Below are positions 25,791-33,842 of a DNA stretch of 64,000 nt, one piece after another (position 1 is the stretch's first letter; the number at the start of each line of letters is the position of its first letter). The DNA is from Leeia aquatica (GTDB lineage: Bacteria; Pseudomonadota; Gammaproteobacteria; Burkholderiales; Leeiaceae): the NCBI RefSeq assembly GCF_012641365.1, contig NZ_JABAIM010000002.1, forward strand, positions 434,001 to 498,000. The letters run 5' to 3'. Both the position numbers and the translations under genes were made by a program. Below the pieces are notes generated by a model. That model saw only the letters and a program-made list of their open reading frames with translations, made no database searches and was not told where the DNA came from.

Positions 25791-28001
25791 ATGTACGGGA
25801 ATCGCATGCCTACGCTACGCCAGGCTTCAACTATTTGGGGGCCGCTGCACCAACGCAAACCCACAGTGTTAACGATTACAGCAGCAGCTTTGCTGCTTTC
25901 CTCAAGTGTATTAGCTGAAAGCTGCAATGCAGTAGCCAATCGGCTGCTTGCAGCGGCACAGAAAACATACAACGACCAGCATGTAGAGGTACTGAAGTGT
26001 CTGGCGTCTTTTCCTGATGGAAATATGTGCGGATCAGACGTCCCATTTTCACTTGCTGCACGGACATTGAATGGCATTCAGCAGCGCAGCACCCGGCATG
26101 AGTACCGTGATCCGCCAGCAACCGGGGGAAGATATTATGTATGGAATGTTGCTTGGGAATCCTGCGACGTGCCAGATCTCAAGGATACCGATTTAGCCAA
26201 GGAGAAAGAGCCTGACAATCAGTGCCGTGCTGATGGGAACCCCATTCAGTACACAAATGGGCGAAAATTCCAGAACGAAGTAGACTATGTTTCTGCATCA
26301 CCTTCCAGGCTAACGTTCGTCCGTGTCTATAACAGTCAGTCGGTGAATTACTTCGAGGTTCACCCGCTGCTGACCAGCCTAGGCAATTATTGGACCCACA
26401 ACCACAACTACCGTCTAACCCTCGCTGCGGATAATGTCACCCTGAGAGTACTTCGTCCCGATGGACGTACCCTGCACTTCAAACCGGGGACGGGCGCGTT
26501 TTGGATCAGCGACAACAACATCAACGACAAGGTGGAGAAGCTGGCAGATGGCTGGCGCTATGTGCAGCCCGATGGCACGGTGGAGTTGTACAACACCGCC
26601 GGTCTGCTGCAGTCGCGCACCTTTGCCTCAGGTATCCGTTATGACTATGGCTATGATGCCAACAGCCGTTTGAGCTCAGTAGCCGATGCTTTTGGACATC
26701 ACCTAGGCCTTGCTTATAATGACCAGGGGCAGATCAGCGAGCTGACTGACCCGGCTGGGCAGAGGATCAGTTATACCTATGATGATCTGGGTAACCTGCA
26801 AAAAGTAACGTGGCCGGATACCAAGGTACGTCAATATGGCTATACCATGTCTATCCCCAGAGATGGCGCCAAATCCGGTTTGTTGACAGATCTTACCGAT
26901 GAGAATGGCGTCAAATTTGCGCACTGGGCCTATAACGACAGAGCGCTGGCGATTAGCTCTGAGCACGCAGGTGGTGTCGACAAGTTTAGCTTCAAGTACA
27001 CGCTAGATGCCAATGGCAAAGTGACTGCCGTGGATATCACCACCCCGCTCAACGCCATCAAAAAGTATCAGTTCATATCGCCAGCTGGCATCAATGAGAT
27101 CCAGAGTGAAACGCATCCGCTGGATGTCACCAAGGCTCGCACCAACACCTACGATGCCAACGGTAACCTGTCGCAGTTCACCGATTTCAATGGCAGCAAG
27201 ACGGTGTATAGCTATGACTTGACGCGTAATCTGCCGACCAAGCGGGTGGAGGCCAGTGGTACCGCCCTGGCCCGTACCTTCACGACGCAGTGGCATGCCA
27301 GCCTGGCCTTGCCGTTGAAGGAGGCCGGGCCGCTGTTGATCACCAGCTATGGCTATGATGCGCAGGGCAATCTGCTCAGCCGCAGTGAGCAGGCGACCAC
27401 GGATGCCAATGGCAGCAAGGGCTTTGCTGCCACGGTGAGCGGTACGGCCCGTACCTGGACCTATACCTGGAACAGCTTCGGTCAGTTGTTGACCGAGGAT
27501 GGTCCGCGGACCGATGTGAGTGATGTGACGTCTTATGCCTATGATGCGCAGGGGAATCTGCTGTCGGTCACCGATGCGGCCGGTCTGGTGACGCAGTATG
27601 GGGACTATGATGCGCATGGCCGTGCGCAGAAGATCACCGCGCCAAATGGCAAGGTGACCTTGCTGAGCTATCACCCGCGCGGCTGGTTGCTCAAGCGTGA
27701 TGATGCGGGGCTGATCACCGAGTTTGCTTACGATGGTGTGGGTCAGCTCAAGCAGATTCGCCGTGCCGATGGCAAGGTGCTGGATTACCAGTATGACGAT
27801 GCGCACCGGCTGATGAAGGTGAGTGATAACCACGGCAACCAGATCCGTTATCAGCGGGATAACGCGGGCAATGTGTTGCTGGAGGAGCACAGTGACAGCA
27901 GCGGCCAGCTGGCCAGCCTGCGGCTGCAGCTGGAACCGGCACAGCAGCTGCTGTCTGCGGCACCGAACATGCCCACCGGCCGCAGCTGCAGCGCCCTCTG
28001 A
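25791..28001 (+). CDS. Secreted DUF6531/Rhs-repeat protein, coreless (Rhs1a)
   Basis: The 736-residue protein has a probable Sec signal (ending about residue 43 at V-L-A), a cysteine-bearing variable region to about 145, a DUF6531-type segment (N-P-I-Q-Y-T-N-G-R-K), and at least fifteen YD/Rhs repeats (G-x-x-x-x-x-Y-D-A-x-G-N/R-L) to the end. It stops before any Rhs core (no D-P-x-G-L motif). The end P-T-G-R-S-C-S-A-L is nearly the same in the second copy, so the stop is probably genuine. Start ATG 25791 or 25806 is uncertain. It follows the secretion operon by 143 AT-rich bases. Confidence 0.82.
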   Translation: MYGNRMPTLRQASTIWGPLHQRKPTVLTITAAALLLSSSVLAESCNAVANRLLAAAQKTYNDQHVEVLKCLASFPDGNMCGSDVPFSLAARTLNGIQQRSTRHEYRDPPATGGRYYVWNVAWESCDVPDLKDTDLAKEKEPDNQCRADGNPIQYTNGRKFQNEVDYVSASPSRLTFVRVYNSQSVNYFEVHPLLTSLGNYWTHNHNYRLTLAADNVTLRVLRPDGRTLHFKPGTGAFWISDNNINDKVEKLADGWRYVQPDGTVELYNTAGLLQSRTFASGIRYDYGYDANSRLSSVADAFGHHLGLAYNDQGQISELTDPAGQRISYTYDDLGNLQKVTWPDTKVRQYGYTMSIPRDGAKSGLLTDLTDENGVKFAHWAYNDRALAISSEHAGGVDKFSFKYTLDANGKVTAVDITTPLNAIKKYQFISPAGINEIQSETHPLDVTKARTNTYDANGNLSQFTDFNGSKTVYSYDLTRNLPTKRVEASGTALARTFTTQWHASLALPLKEAGPLLITSYGYDAQGNLLSRSEQATTDANGSKGFAATVSGTARTWTYTWNSFGQLLTEDGPRTDVSDVTSYAYDAQGNLLSVTDAAGLVTQYGDYDAHGRAQKITAPNGKVTLLSYHPRGWLLKRDDAGLITEFAYDGVGQLKQIRRADGKVLDYQYDDAHRLMKVSDNHGNQIRYQRDNAGNVLLEEHSDSSGQLASLRLQLEPAQQLLSAAPNMPTGRSCSAL

Positions 28002-28018
28002 GATAGCGGATCCCGACC

Positions 28019-30445
28019 ATGGCCCGCATACCGACCCCCACCCCATTCAAGATGACGTCCAATACCATGACCCCATCCTTCCGCCCTGCCCTGCTGGGCC
28101 TGTTGATTGGCCTGACCGTGCTGCAGCCGCTGCAAGCGGCGGTGCTGCAGACCCGTAGCTTCCAGTACGACGCCATGGGCCGCCTGACCCAGGCCATCGA
28201 CGCCAATGGCAAGATCACCCAGTTTGCCTATGATGCCAACGGCAACCAGACCCTGGTAACCGATGCCAACAACAACAGCACCCGCTACAGCTACGATGCA
28301 CTGAACCGGCTCAGCACCATTACCGATGCCAACAACGGTGTCACCACCCTTGGCTACAACCTGGCCGACCAGCTGACCAGTGTCACCGACCCGCGTACCC
28401 TCAAGACCCAGTACCAGTACAACGGCCTGGGTGACCTGCTCAAGCAGATCAGCCCGGATACCGGCAGTACCAGCTACCGCTATGCAGCCGACGGCCAGCG
28501 CAGCGGCCAGACCGATGCCCGCAACAAGGCGACGGACGACACGCTGGACGCCGCCGGTCGAGTCACCCAGCGCAACCAGGCCGGGGTGATCACCCAGTAC
28601 AGCTATGGTGCCGCCAACGACCCGGACCCCACCCGCATCGGGCGGCTGGTCCAGTACACCGACCCCAGCGGCACCACCCAGCTCGGCTACAACCTGCGCG
28701 GCCAGCTCACCCGCAAGAGCATCAGCTACACCACGGTGGGCAGTGTCACCGCCACCCGGGTGCTGCAGTACCAGTACGATGACAAAGGCCGCCTCAGCGG
28801 CATCACCTACCCCAGTGGCCTGCAGATCGGCTACCACTACACCGTCGACCAGCTCGACAGCATCCAGCTTAACGGCCAGGACCTGATCAAACAGATCCAG
28901 TGGCAAGGCCCCAGCCAGCGCCTCAGCAGCTGGACCTGGGCCAATGGCCAGCCAAGCCAGTGGCAATACGACAGCAACGGTCGTATCAGCCTGATCAAGC
29001 ACGGCGACCGCTACAGCAAGAGCTACCAGTACGACGACGCGGGTCGCCTGCTGCAACAGAACGACAGCCTCACCCCGGTGCTCGGCCAAAGCTACCAGTA
29101 CGACAAGCTCGACCGGCTGACCCAGACCACCCGCAACACCACCACCGAACAATACCAGTACGACGCCGACAGCAACCGCAGCAGCAAGACTGTTGGCAGC
29201 GCCAGCACTGCCTACAGCTACCCGGCCACCAGCAACCGCCTCAGCAGTGCCGGCACCACCGCCTTCACCTACGACGCCGCAGGCAACATCACCAAAGGCC
29301 GCTACAGCTACAGCTACGACAACGGCGGACGCCTCAGCACCGTCAAGAACGGCAGCGCCTCGCTCACCAGCTACCTCTACAACACCCTCGGCCAGCGCGT
29401 CATCCAGAGCAGCAACAGCAAACCCATCCACTACGTCTACGACGAAGCCGGCCACCGCATCGGCAGCTACGCCGACCCGGCCACCCAGCAGATCAGTGAC
29501 GAAACCGTCTGGCTCGGCGACCTGCCGATCGCCACCGTACGGCAAGACAACGGCCAGGCCAAAGCCTGGTACCTGCACAGCGACCACCTCGCCACCCCAC
29601 GGCAAGTGGTGGACCCGGCAGGCAACAGCATCGTCTGGCAATGGGAAGGCGAAGCCTTTGGTGCCACCCCGCCGGACGAAGACCCGGACCACGACGGCAA
29701 GAAGTTCATCCAGAACCTGCGCTTCCCGGGCCAATGGCAAGACCGGGTGAGCGGACTGGTATACAACTACTACCGCGACTACGATCCGGAGCTGGGCCGC
29801 TACATCCAGAGTGACCCGATCGGGCTGGCGGGTGGGATCAATACTTATGGCTATGTGGAGGGCAACCCACTTGATTCTATTGATCCGCTTGGATTGAGCA
29901 GGTATAGGGCTGCTTCGGGTGGGGCACGTTTTAACCCCAATAATATAATTGCACGCCAATTGGAAGCTCAGATTCGGGCGCGAGACCCGAACTTTAGCAA
30001 TACGCAATTCGAAAGCCCGAACAGTCAGGGAGCAACTGCAGGAGAAATTGCACGCCTTCAAGCGATATTGCGGAGACTGAATAGCCCTAAGTCCGCTACA
30101 GCTTGTTCTGAAGGGGATCCACCAGTCATACGCAGTTCTGGCAAATATAATACTCCAAGGAGCACCTTACCAAGAGGACCTGGAGGAGAATTCTTGCCAC
30201 TCCCCGACGCAACTGGCGCTCACTCAACTATTGGTCCGCGGATAGGCAGTGATGGAAAACCTTATACACAAGGAGCAACATTTGATAGTAATGGAAAATT
30301 TTTAGGCAGGACTGATGTTACAGATCACCAGAGCCCACATAGACCCGGGCATACAAATCCGCATCATCACCCTGCCTCCCCTACAAACCCAGGCCATATA
30401 GACCCGAAAGCCGGCCCTGTTCCAGGCCCTTTACCGTTTCCTTGA
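28019..30445 (+). CDS. Secreted Rhs protein with core and toxin-like tip (Rhs1b)
   Basis: The 808-residue protein has a signal-like segment (P-A-L-L-G-L-L-I-G-L-T-V-L-Q-P-L-Q-A), Rhs repeats to about 560, the core Y-Y-R-D-Y-D-P-E-L-G-R-Y with S-D-P-I-G-L-A-G-G near 600 and D-P-L-G-L near 622-626, then a ~182-residue tip. The tip has much lower GC than the core and ends in a His/Pro-rich part (H-Q-S-P-H-R-P-G-H, N-P-H-H-H-P). R-S-T-L-P and P-D-A-T-G-A-H-S-T reminded me of polymorphic toxin type 24, but I cannot confirm it. ATG at 28052 or 28067 are alternative starts. Confidence 0.85.
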   Translation: MARIPTPTPFKMTSNTMTPSFRPALLGLLIGLTVLQPLQAAVLQTRSFQYDAMGRLTQAIDANGKITQFAYDANGNQTLVTDANNNSTRYSYDALNRLSTITDANNGVTTLGYNLADQLTSVTDPRTLKTQYQYNGLGDLLKQISPDTGSTSYRYAADGQRSGQTDARNKATDDTLDAAGRVTQRNQAGVITQYSYGAANDPDPTRIGRLVQYTDPSGTTQLGYNLRGQLTRKSISYTTVGSVTATRVLQYQYDDKGRLSGITYPSGLQIGYHYTVDQLDSIQLNGQDLIKQIQWQGPSQRLSSWTWANGQPSQWQYDSNGRISLIKHGDRYSKSYQYDDAGRLLQQNDSLTPVLGQSYQYDKLDRLTQTTRNTTTEQYQYDADSNRSSKTVGSASTAYSYPATSNRLSSAGTTAFTYDAAGNITKGRYSYSYDNGGRLSTVKNGSASLTSYLYNTLGQRVIQSSNSKPIHYVYDEAGHRIGSYADPATQQISDETVWLGDLPIATVRQDNGQAKAWYLHSDHLATPRQVVDPAGNSIVWQWEGEAFGATPPDEDPDHDGKKFIQNLRFPGQWQDRVSGLVYNYYRDYDPELGRYIQSDPIGLAGGINTYGYVEGNPLDSIDPLGLSRYRAASGGARFNPNNIIARQLEAQIRARDPNFSNTQFESPNSQGATAGEIARLQAILRRLNSPKSATACSEGDPPVIRSSGKYNTPRSTLPRGPGGEFLPLPDATGAHSTIGPRIGSDGKPYTQGATFDSNGKFLGRTDVTDHQSPHRPGHTNPHHHPASPTNPGHIDPKAGPVPGPLPFP

Positions 30446-30453
30446 GGTTTATA

Positions 30454-30903
30454 ATGTATTGGGAAATAATTATTTTTGATGAAACTGGCCTGTCCGGCAT
30501 TTCAGTCGCAGAAATGATAAAGGAATTGCTGAAAGTGGTTGCTTGTAGCCGCATTCATGTTTATGAGTTTGAGGGCATAGCCGATCAAAGCGCTTGGGAA
30601 AAAGTTTTAGAGAGTGGGCATCTAAAAACCAATGAATTTATTGACTTGATTAGGGATGCTATACAAGTGGAATGGGCTACGTTCTGCTTGTTGAAAGACA
30701 GCAATACTAATTCGCACTCACAGACATATTTTGAAAGTTATCTTGAGTGCATTCGTGATAGCGATGTCGTTGTTCGGTGTGCTGACGGTACGGATTTTTT
30801 TATCTACACAAAAAACAATGACTTGAGCACAACAATACAGACGAAATACTCATGTCTATCTGCGACCCAGATTGATTTGATGGATGTCCGATGGCCGGGA
30901 TAA
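30454..30903 (+). CDS. Putative immunity protein for the Rhs tip
   Basis: The ATG at 30454, with GAGG 8 bases upstream, lies 8 bases after the toxin gene; the 149-residue product is acidic and has no signal or membrane segment. GC content is far below the flanks, as in the toxin tip, so both probably arrived together. Size, position and composition fit an immunity gene. I recognise no immunity family; function is inferred only from context. Confidence 0.6.
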   Translation: MYWEIIIFDETGLSGISVAEMIKELLKVVACSRIHVYEFEGIADQSAWEKVLESGHLKTNEFIDLIRDAIQVEWATFCLLKDSNTNSHSQTYFESYLECIRDSDVVVRCADGTDFFIYTKNNDLSTTIQTKYSCLSATQIDLMDVRWPG

Positions 30904-30982
30904 TGCTGTGAGCTGCCTTGTATTGATCACCTTGCACAAAAACGCCACCACTACCCCTGCCACCCGCGAGGCCAGCAAGTAG

Positions 30983-31011
30983 GGCGCAATCAAAGCAAAG
31001 CGTATTGCGCC
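30983..31011. repeat. REP-like inverted repeat
   Basis: GGCGCAAT (30983-30990) and ATTGCGCC (31004-31011) form a perfect 8-bp stem around a 13-base loop. The pattern, preceded by TA-G, resembles short palindromic repeats that are common between genes in proteobacteria. It lies just after the immunity gene, perhaps marking an insertion boundary. Confidence 0.5.
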
Positions 31012-31265
31012 GCATGAAGCAGCCAGCGTGCGATGCTCATGGGGTAGCCGCCCTACCCCTAAAACCGCTCCCCCATGCCCCCTTAGCCCACCCCAAGCCC
31101 GCCGCCTCCCAGGCGTGGGCTGCATTTCTTTGCAAGTCAACGCTTTGCTATATTTCCCTGGTTGTTCTCACTCTTCCTCAAACTCGCACCCCGATATGAG
31201 GTCACGTCCGGATGTTTAGCCCATAAGCGGGCTTAAAGTCCACCCCCTTTTACCCCACACCAGAC

Positions 31266-31458
31266 CCACCTGCGCGATGCACCACTCACCCCACCCGACT
31301 GGGTATGGCTCGGCTATCCGAATGTGATATTCAAGGCGTGCACAGCCTATCTGACCGATAGTCCATCAAGCAGGCAGGTTTCCCGGTGGGCTCTGACTGG
31401 AGGATGGTTTGCACTATTCAGGCTGGATGTTTGCCTGGCGGGCCAACTCTGCTGAGTA
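31266..31458 (+). pseudogene. Relic of the 3' end of pseudopilin gene 4
   Basis: This segment aligns by eye with about 25455-25647: the shared words include CACAGCCTATCTGACC, GTCCATCAA, CAGGCAG, TTCCCGG, CAGGCTGG and GTTTGCCTGG, in the same order. Small indels break the frame and there is no start. It is a decayed fragment of the last gene of the secretion operon, located before the second Rhs gene as the intact gene is before the first. Confidence 0.85.
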
Positions 31459-31588
31459 ACTAAACATTGCCACGTACCTGTCCGAGTAGACAGGTACGTG
31501 TGTAGTCCAGCCTATGGCAATGTCAATTGCATGCCAGTGAAGCGCAATGCTACTATCCACGACATCCCCTTCATATTATGTCACCTAA

Positions 31589-33820
31589 ATGTTGCGTAAA
31601 GCTAACCCTCTGCTCTCTGGCTTGGTACTCACGTTTTTGGCTCACTCTGCGAGTGCAGAGATTACTCCTGAAAACCCCAATGTCATGCAATGGTATTGGC
31701 CATACCTTTATGCGGACCAAGGCATCGGTTACCCTGGATCTCTTCAATCAAGCGGCACCACCATTTACGCCAATGCCTGCAGTCTGATCGGGGCTGTAAT
31801 GGTGCCAAAGTATTGGTGGGGCCAACGTATAGGCAATGAGTGTCGGTATTTTCCACCTAATGATCCTAGTGGCACTTATGCTGCAGACATTATGGGGGGC
31901 GCATGTCCTTTAGGTGCGTATCCAATGCCTGATGCTGAGCGGCGATGGATGGAGTGTCATGGCCTGGAGAAACTCCCCATAGCCGTCGCCAAACAACCAC
32001 CTGCCGGTACCTGCCCCGTACCTACAAAGCCGACTCAAGTCCCCGACGCGGGTGGCAACCCTGTCCAGTTCTCCACCGGGCGTAAAGTGCAGCGCGAGGT
32101 TGATTATGCCTCTTCTTCCATCTCTGGCCTGAGCTTCACCCGTACCTATAATAGCCAGCTGGCACGCACGATTCTCGCTAGTCAGTTGCTCATGAGTGTC
32201 GGCAACCACTGGACCCACAACCACTACTACCGTCTGTCATTGGCTGCCGACGGTGTGATATTGCGCGCCATCCGCCCCGATGGCCGGGTGCTGCACTTCA
32301 AGGCCGGTTCCGGTTCCTCTTGGGTCAGCGATGCCGATATCAACGACAAGGTGGAGAAGCTGGCGGATGGCTGGCGCTATGTGCAGCCTGATGGCACCGT
32401 GGAGTTGTACAACACTGCGGGTCTGCTGCAGTCGCGCACCTTTGCCTCCGGTATCCGTTATGACTATGGCTATGATGCCAACGGCCGGTTGAGCTCGGTG
32501 GCCGATGCCTTTGGTCATCAGCTGGGCTTTGCCTATAACACTCTGAATCAGGTCAGTGAGCTGACCGATCCAGCCGGGCAGAAGATCAGCTATGCCTACG
32601 ATAACCAGGGCAATCTGGCCTCAGTGACCTGGCCGGATACCAAGGTGCGCCAGTATAGCTATACCACCCGTTCTCCGGCTTCCGGTTATCAGCCCGGTCT
32701 GCTGACCGGCATCACCGATGAGAACGGTGCTGCCTTTGCCCGTTGGGATTACGATGCCGAGGGTCTGGCGACCTTGTCCGAGCATGCCGGTGGGGTGGAT
32801 GCCTTCCGCTTTGCCTATAGCAAGGATGCGAGTGGCAAGCTGACGGCGGTGGATGTGACCAGTCCTTTGAATGCGAGCCAGCATTATGTGCTGGGCAATA
32901 GTCTGGGGGTGAATACCATCCTGTCGGTGAGTCATCCGCTGGAAGCGGGCAAGCAGCGGGTTCAGGGTTTTGATGCCAACGGTAACCTGTCGCAGTTCAC
33001 CGATTTCAATGGCAGCAAGACGGTGTACAGCTATGACCTGACGCGTAATCTGCCGACCAAGCGGGTGGAGGCCAGTGGTACGGCCCTGGCCCGTACCTTC
33101 ACGACGCAGTGGCATGCCAGCCTGGCCTTGCCCTTGAAGGAGGCCGGTCCGCTGTTGATCACCAGCTATGGCTATGATGCGCAGGGCAATCTGCTCAGCC
33201 GCAGTGAGCAGGCGACCACGGATGCCAATGGCAGCAAGGGCTTTGCTGCCACGGTGAGCGGTACGGCCCGTACCTGGACCTATACCTATAACAGCTTTGG
33301 TCAGTTGTTGACCGAGGATGGGCCGCGTACTGATGTGAGTGATGTGACGTCTTATGCCTATGATGCACAGGGTAATCTGCTGTCGGTCACCGATGCGGCC
33401 GGTCTGGTGACGCAGTATGGGGATTATGATGCGCATGGCCGTGCGCAGAAGATCACCGCGCCAAATGGCAAGGTGACCTTGCTGAGTTATCACCCGCGCG
33501 GCTGGTTGCTCAAGCGGGATGATGCCGGTCTGATCACCGAGTTTGCTTACGATGGTGTGGGTCAGCTCAAGCAGATTCGCCGTGCCGATGGCAAGGTGCT
33601 GGATTACCAGTATGACGATGCGCACCGGCTGGTGAAGGTGAGTGATAACCACGGCAACCAGATCCGTTATCAGCGGGATAACGCGGGCAATGTGTTGCTG
33701 GAGGAGCACAGCGACAGCAGTGGTCAGCTGGCCAGCCTGCGCTTGCAGCTGGAGCCGGCACAGCAGTTGCTGTCTGCGGCGCCGAATATGCCCACCGGCC
33801 GTAGCTGCAGCAGCCTTTAA
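31589..33820 (+). CDS. Secreted DUF6531/Rhs-repeat protein, coreless (Rhs2a)
   Basis: The 743-residue protein starts with a good signal peptide (MLRKANPLLSGLVLTFLAHS, cleavage about A-S-A), a variable cysteine-bearing region unlike that of Rhs1a, a DUF6531 segment (N-P-V-Q-F-S-T-G-R-K), then Rhs repeats. After D-A-N-G-N-L-S-Q the last ~280 residues differ from Rhs1a at only three positions. It ends P-T-G-R-S-C-S-S-L without core or tip, and no core-bearing partner follows; the next gene is umuC on the other strand. It may share the Rhs1b partner or be an orphan. Confidence 0.82.
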   Translation: MLRKANPLLSGLVLTFLAHSASAEITPENPNVMQWYWPYLYADQGIGYPGSLQSSGTTIYANACSLIGAVMVPKYWWGQRIGNECRYFPPNDPSGTYAADIMGGACPLGAYPMPDAERRWMECHGLEKLPIAVAKQPPAGTCPVPTKPTQVPDAGGNPVQFSTGRKVQREVDYASSSISGLSFTRTYNSQLARTILASQLLMSVGNHWTHNHYYRLSLAADGVILRAIRPDGRVLHFKAGSGSSWVSDADINDKVEKLADGWRYVQPDGTVELYNTAGLLQSRTFASGIRYDYGYDANGRLSSVADAFGHQLGFAYNTLNQVSELTDPAGQKISYAYDNQGNLASVTWPDTKVRQYSYTTRSPASGYQPGLLTGITDENGAAFARWDYDAEGLATLSEHAGGVDAFRFAYSKDASGKLTAVDVTSPLNASQHYVLGNSLGVNTILSVSHPLEAGKQRVQGFDANGNLSQFTDFNGSKTVYSYDLTRNLPTKRVEASGTALARTFTTQWHASLALPLKEAGPLLITSYGYDAQGNLLSRSEQATTDANGSKGFAATVSGTARTWTYTYNSFGQLLTEDGPRTDVSDVTSYAYDAQGNLLSVTDAAGLVTQYGDYDAHGRAQKITAPNGKVTLLSYHPRGWLLKRDDAGLITEFAYDGVGQLKQIRRADGKVLDYQYDDAHRLVKVSDNHGNQIRYQRDNAGNVLLEEHSDSSGQLASLRLQLEPAQQLLSAAPNMPTGRSCSSL

Positions 33821-33842
33821 TGTGTCGTGCCCCCCGGTCCTG

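Larger units (their letters stand above)
30904..31588. other. Non-coding junction between the Rhs units
   Basis: This 685-base stretch holds no convincing gene. It contains a REP-like hairpin (30983-31011), a C-rich segment without homology I can name, the relic of a pseudopilin gene (31266-31458), and the upstream region of the second Rhs gene. The last ~60 bases before that gene resemble those before Rhs1a (both have a C-G-C-A ... G-C-T-A-C/T ... A-T-C-C pattern), in line with duplication of a whole block. Confidence 0.6.

Noticed and set aside
28001-28019. Frameshift between Rhs1a and Rhs1b
   Set aside because: Rhs2a ends with nearly the same residues at the same place, and Rhs1b has its own signal peptide, so two genes are intended.
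27003-30061. Long open frames on the minus strand of the Rhs genes (up to ~736 codons)
   Set aside because: They are antisense to regular YD repeats whose codon pattern keeps the opposite strand open; the translated products are low-complexity and have no ribosome binding site.
30856-31219. Small frames after the immunity gene as a second toxin or immunity gene
   Set aside because: They have arginine/proline-rich composition without ribosome binding sites and overlap a REP-like hairpin and C-rich sequence.
25791-33820. The Rhs repeats as a Tc (TccB/TccC) or T6SS-linked locus
   Set aside because: No TcA/TcB, VgrG, PAAR, Hcp or adaptor gene is present in the window; the Rhs proteins carry Sec-like signals instead.
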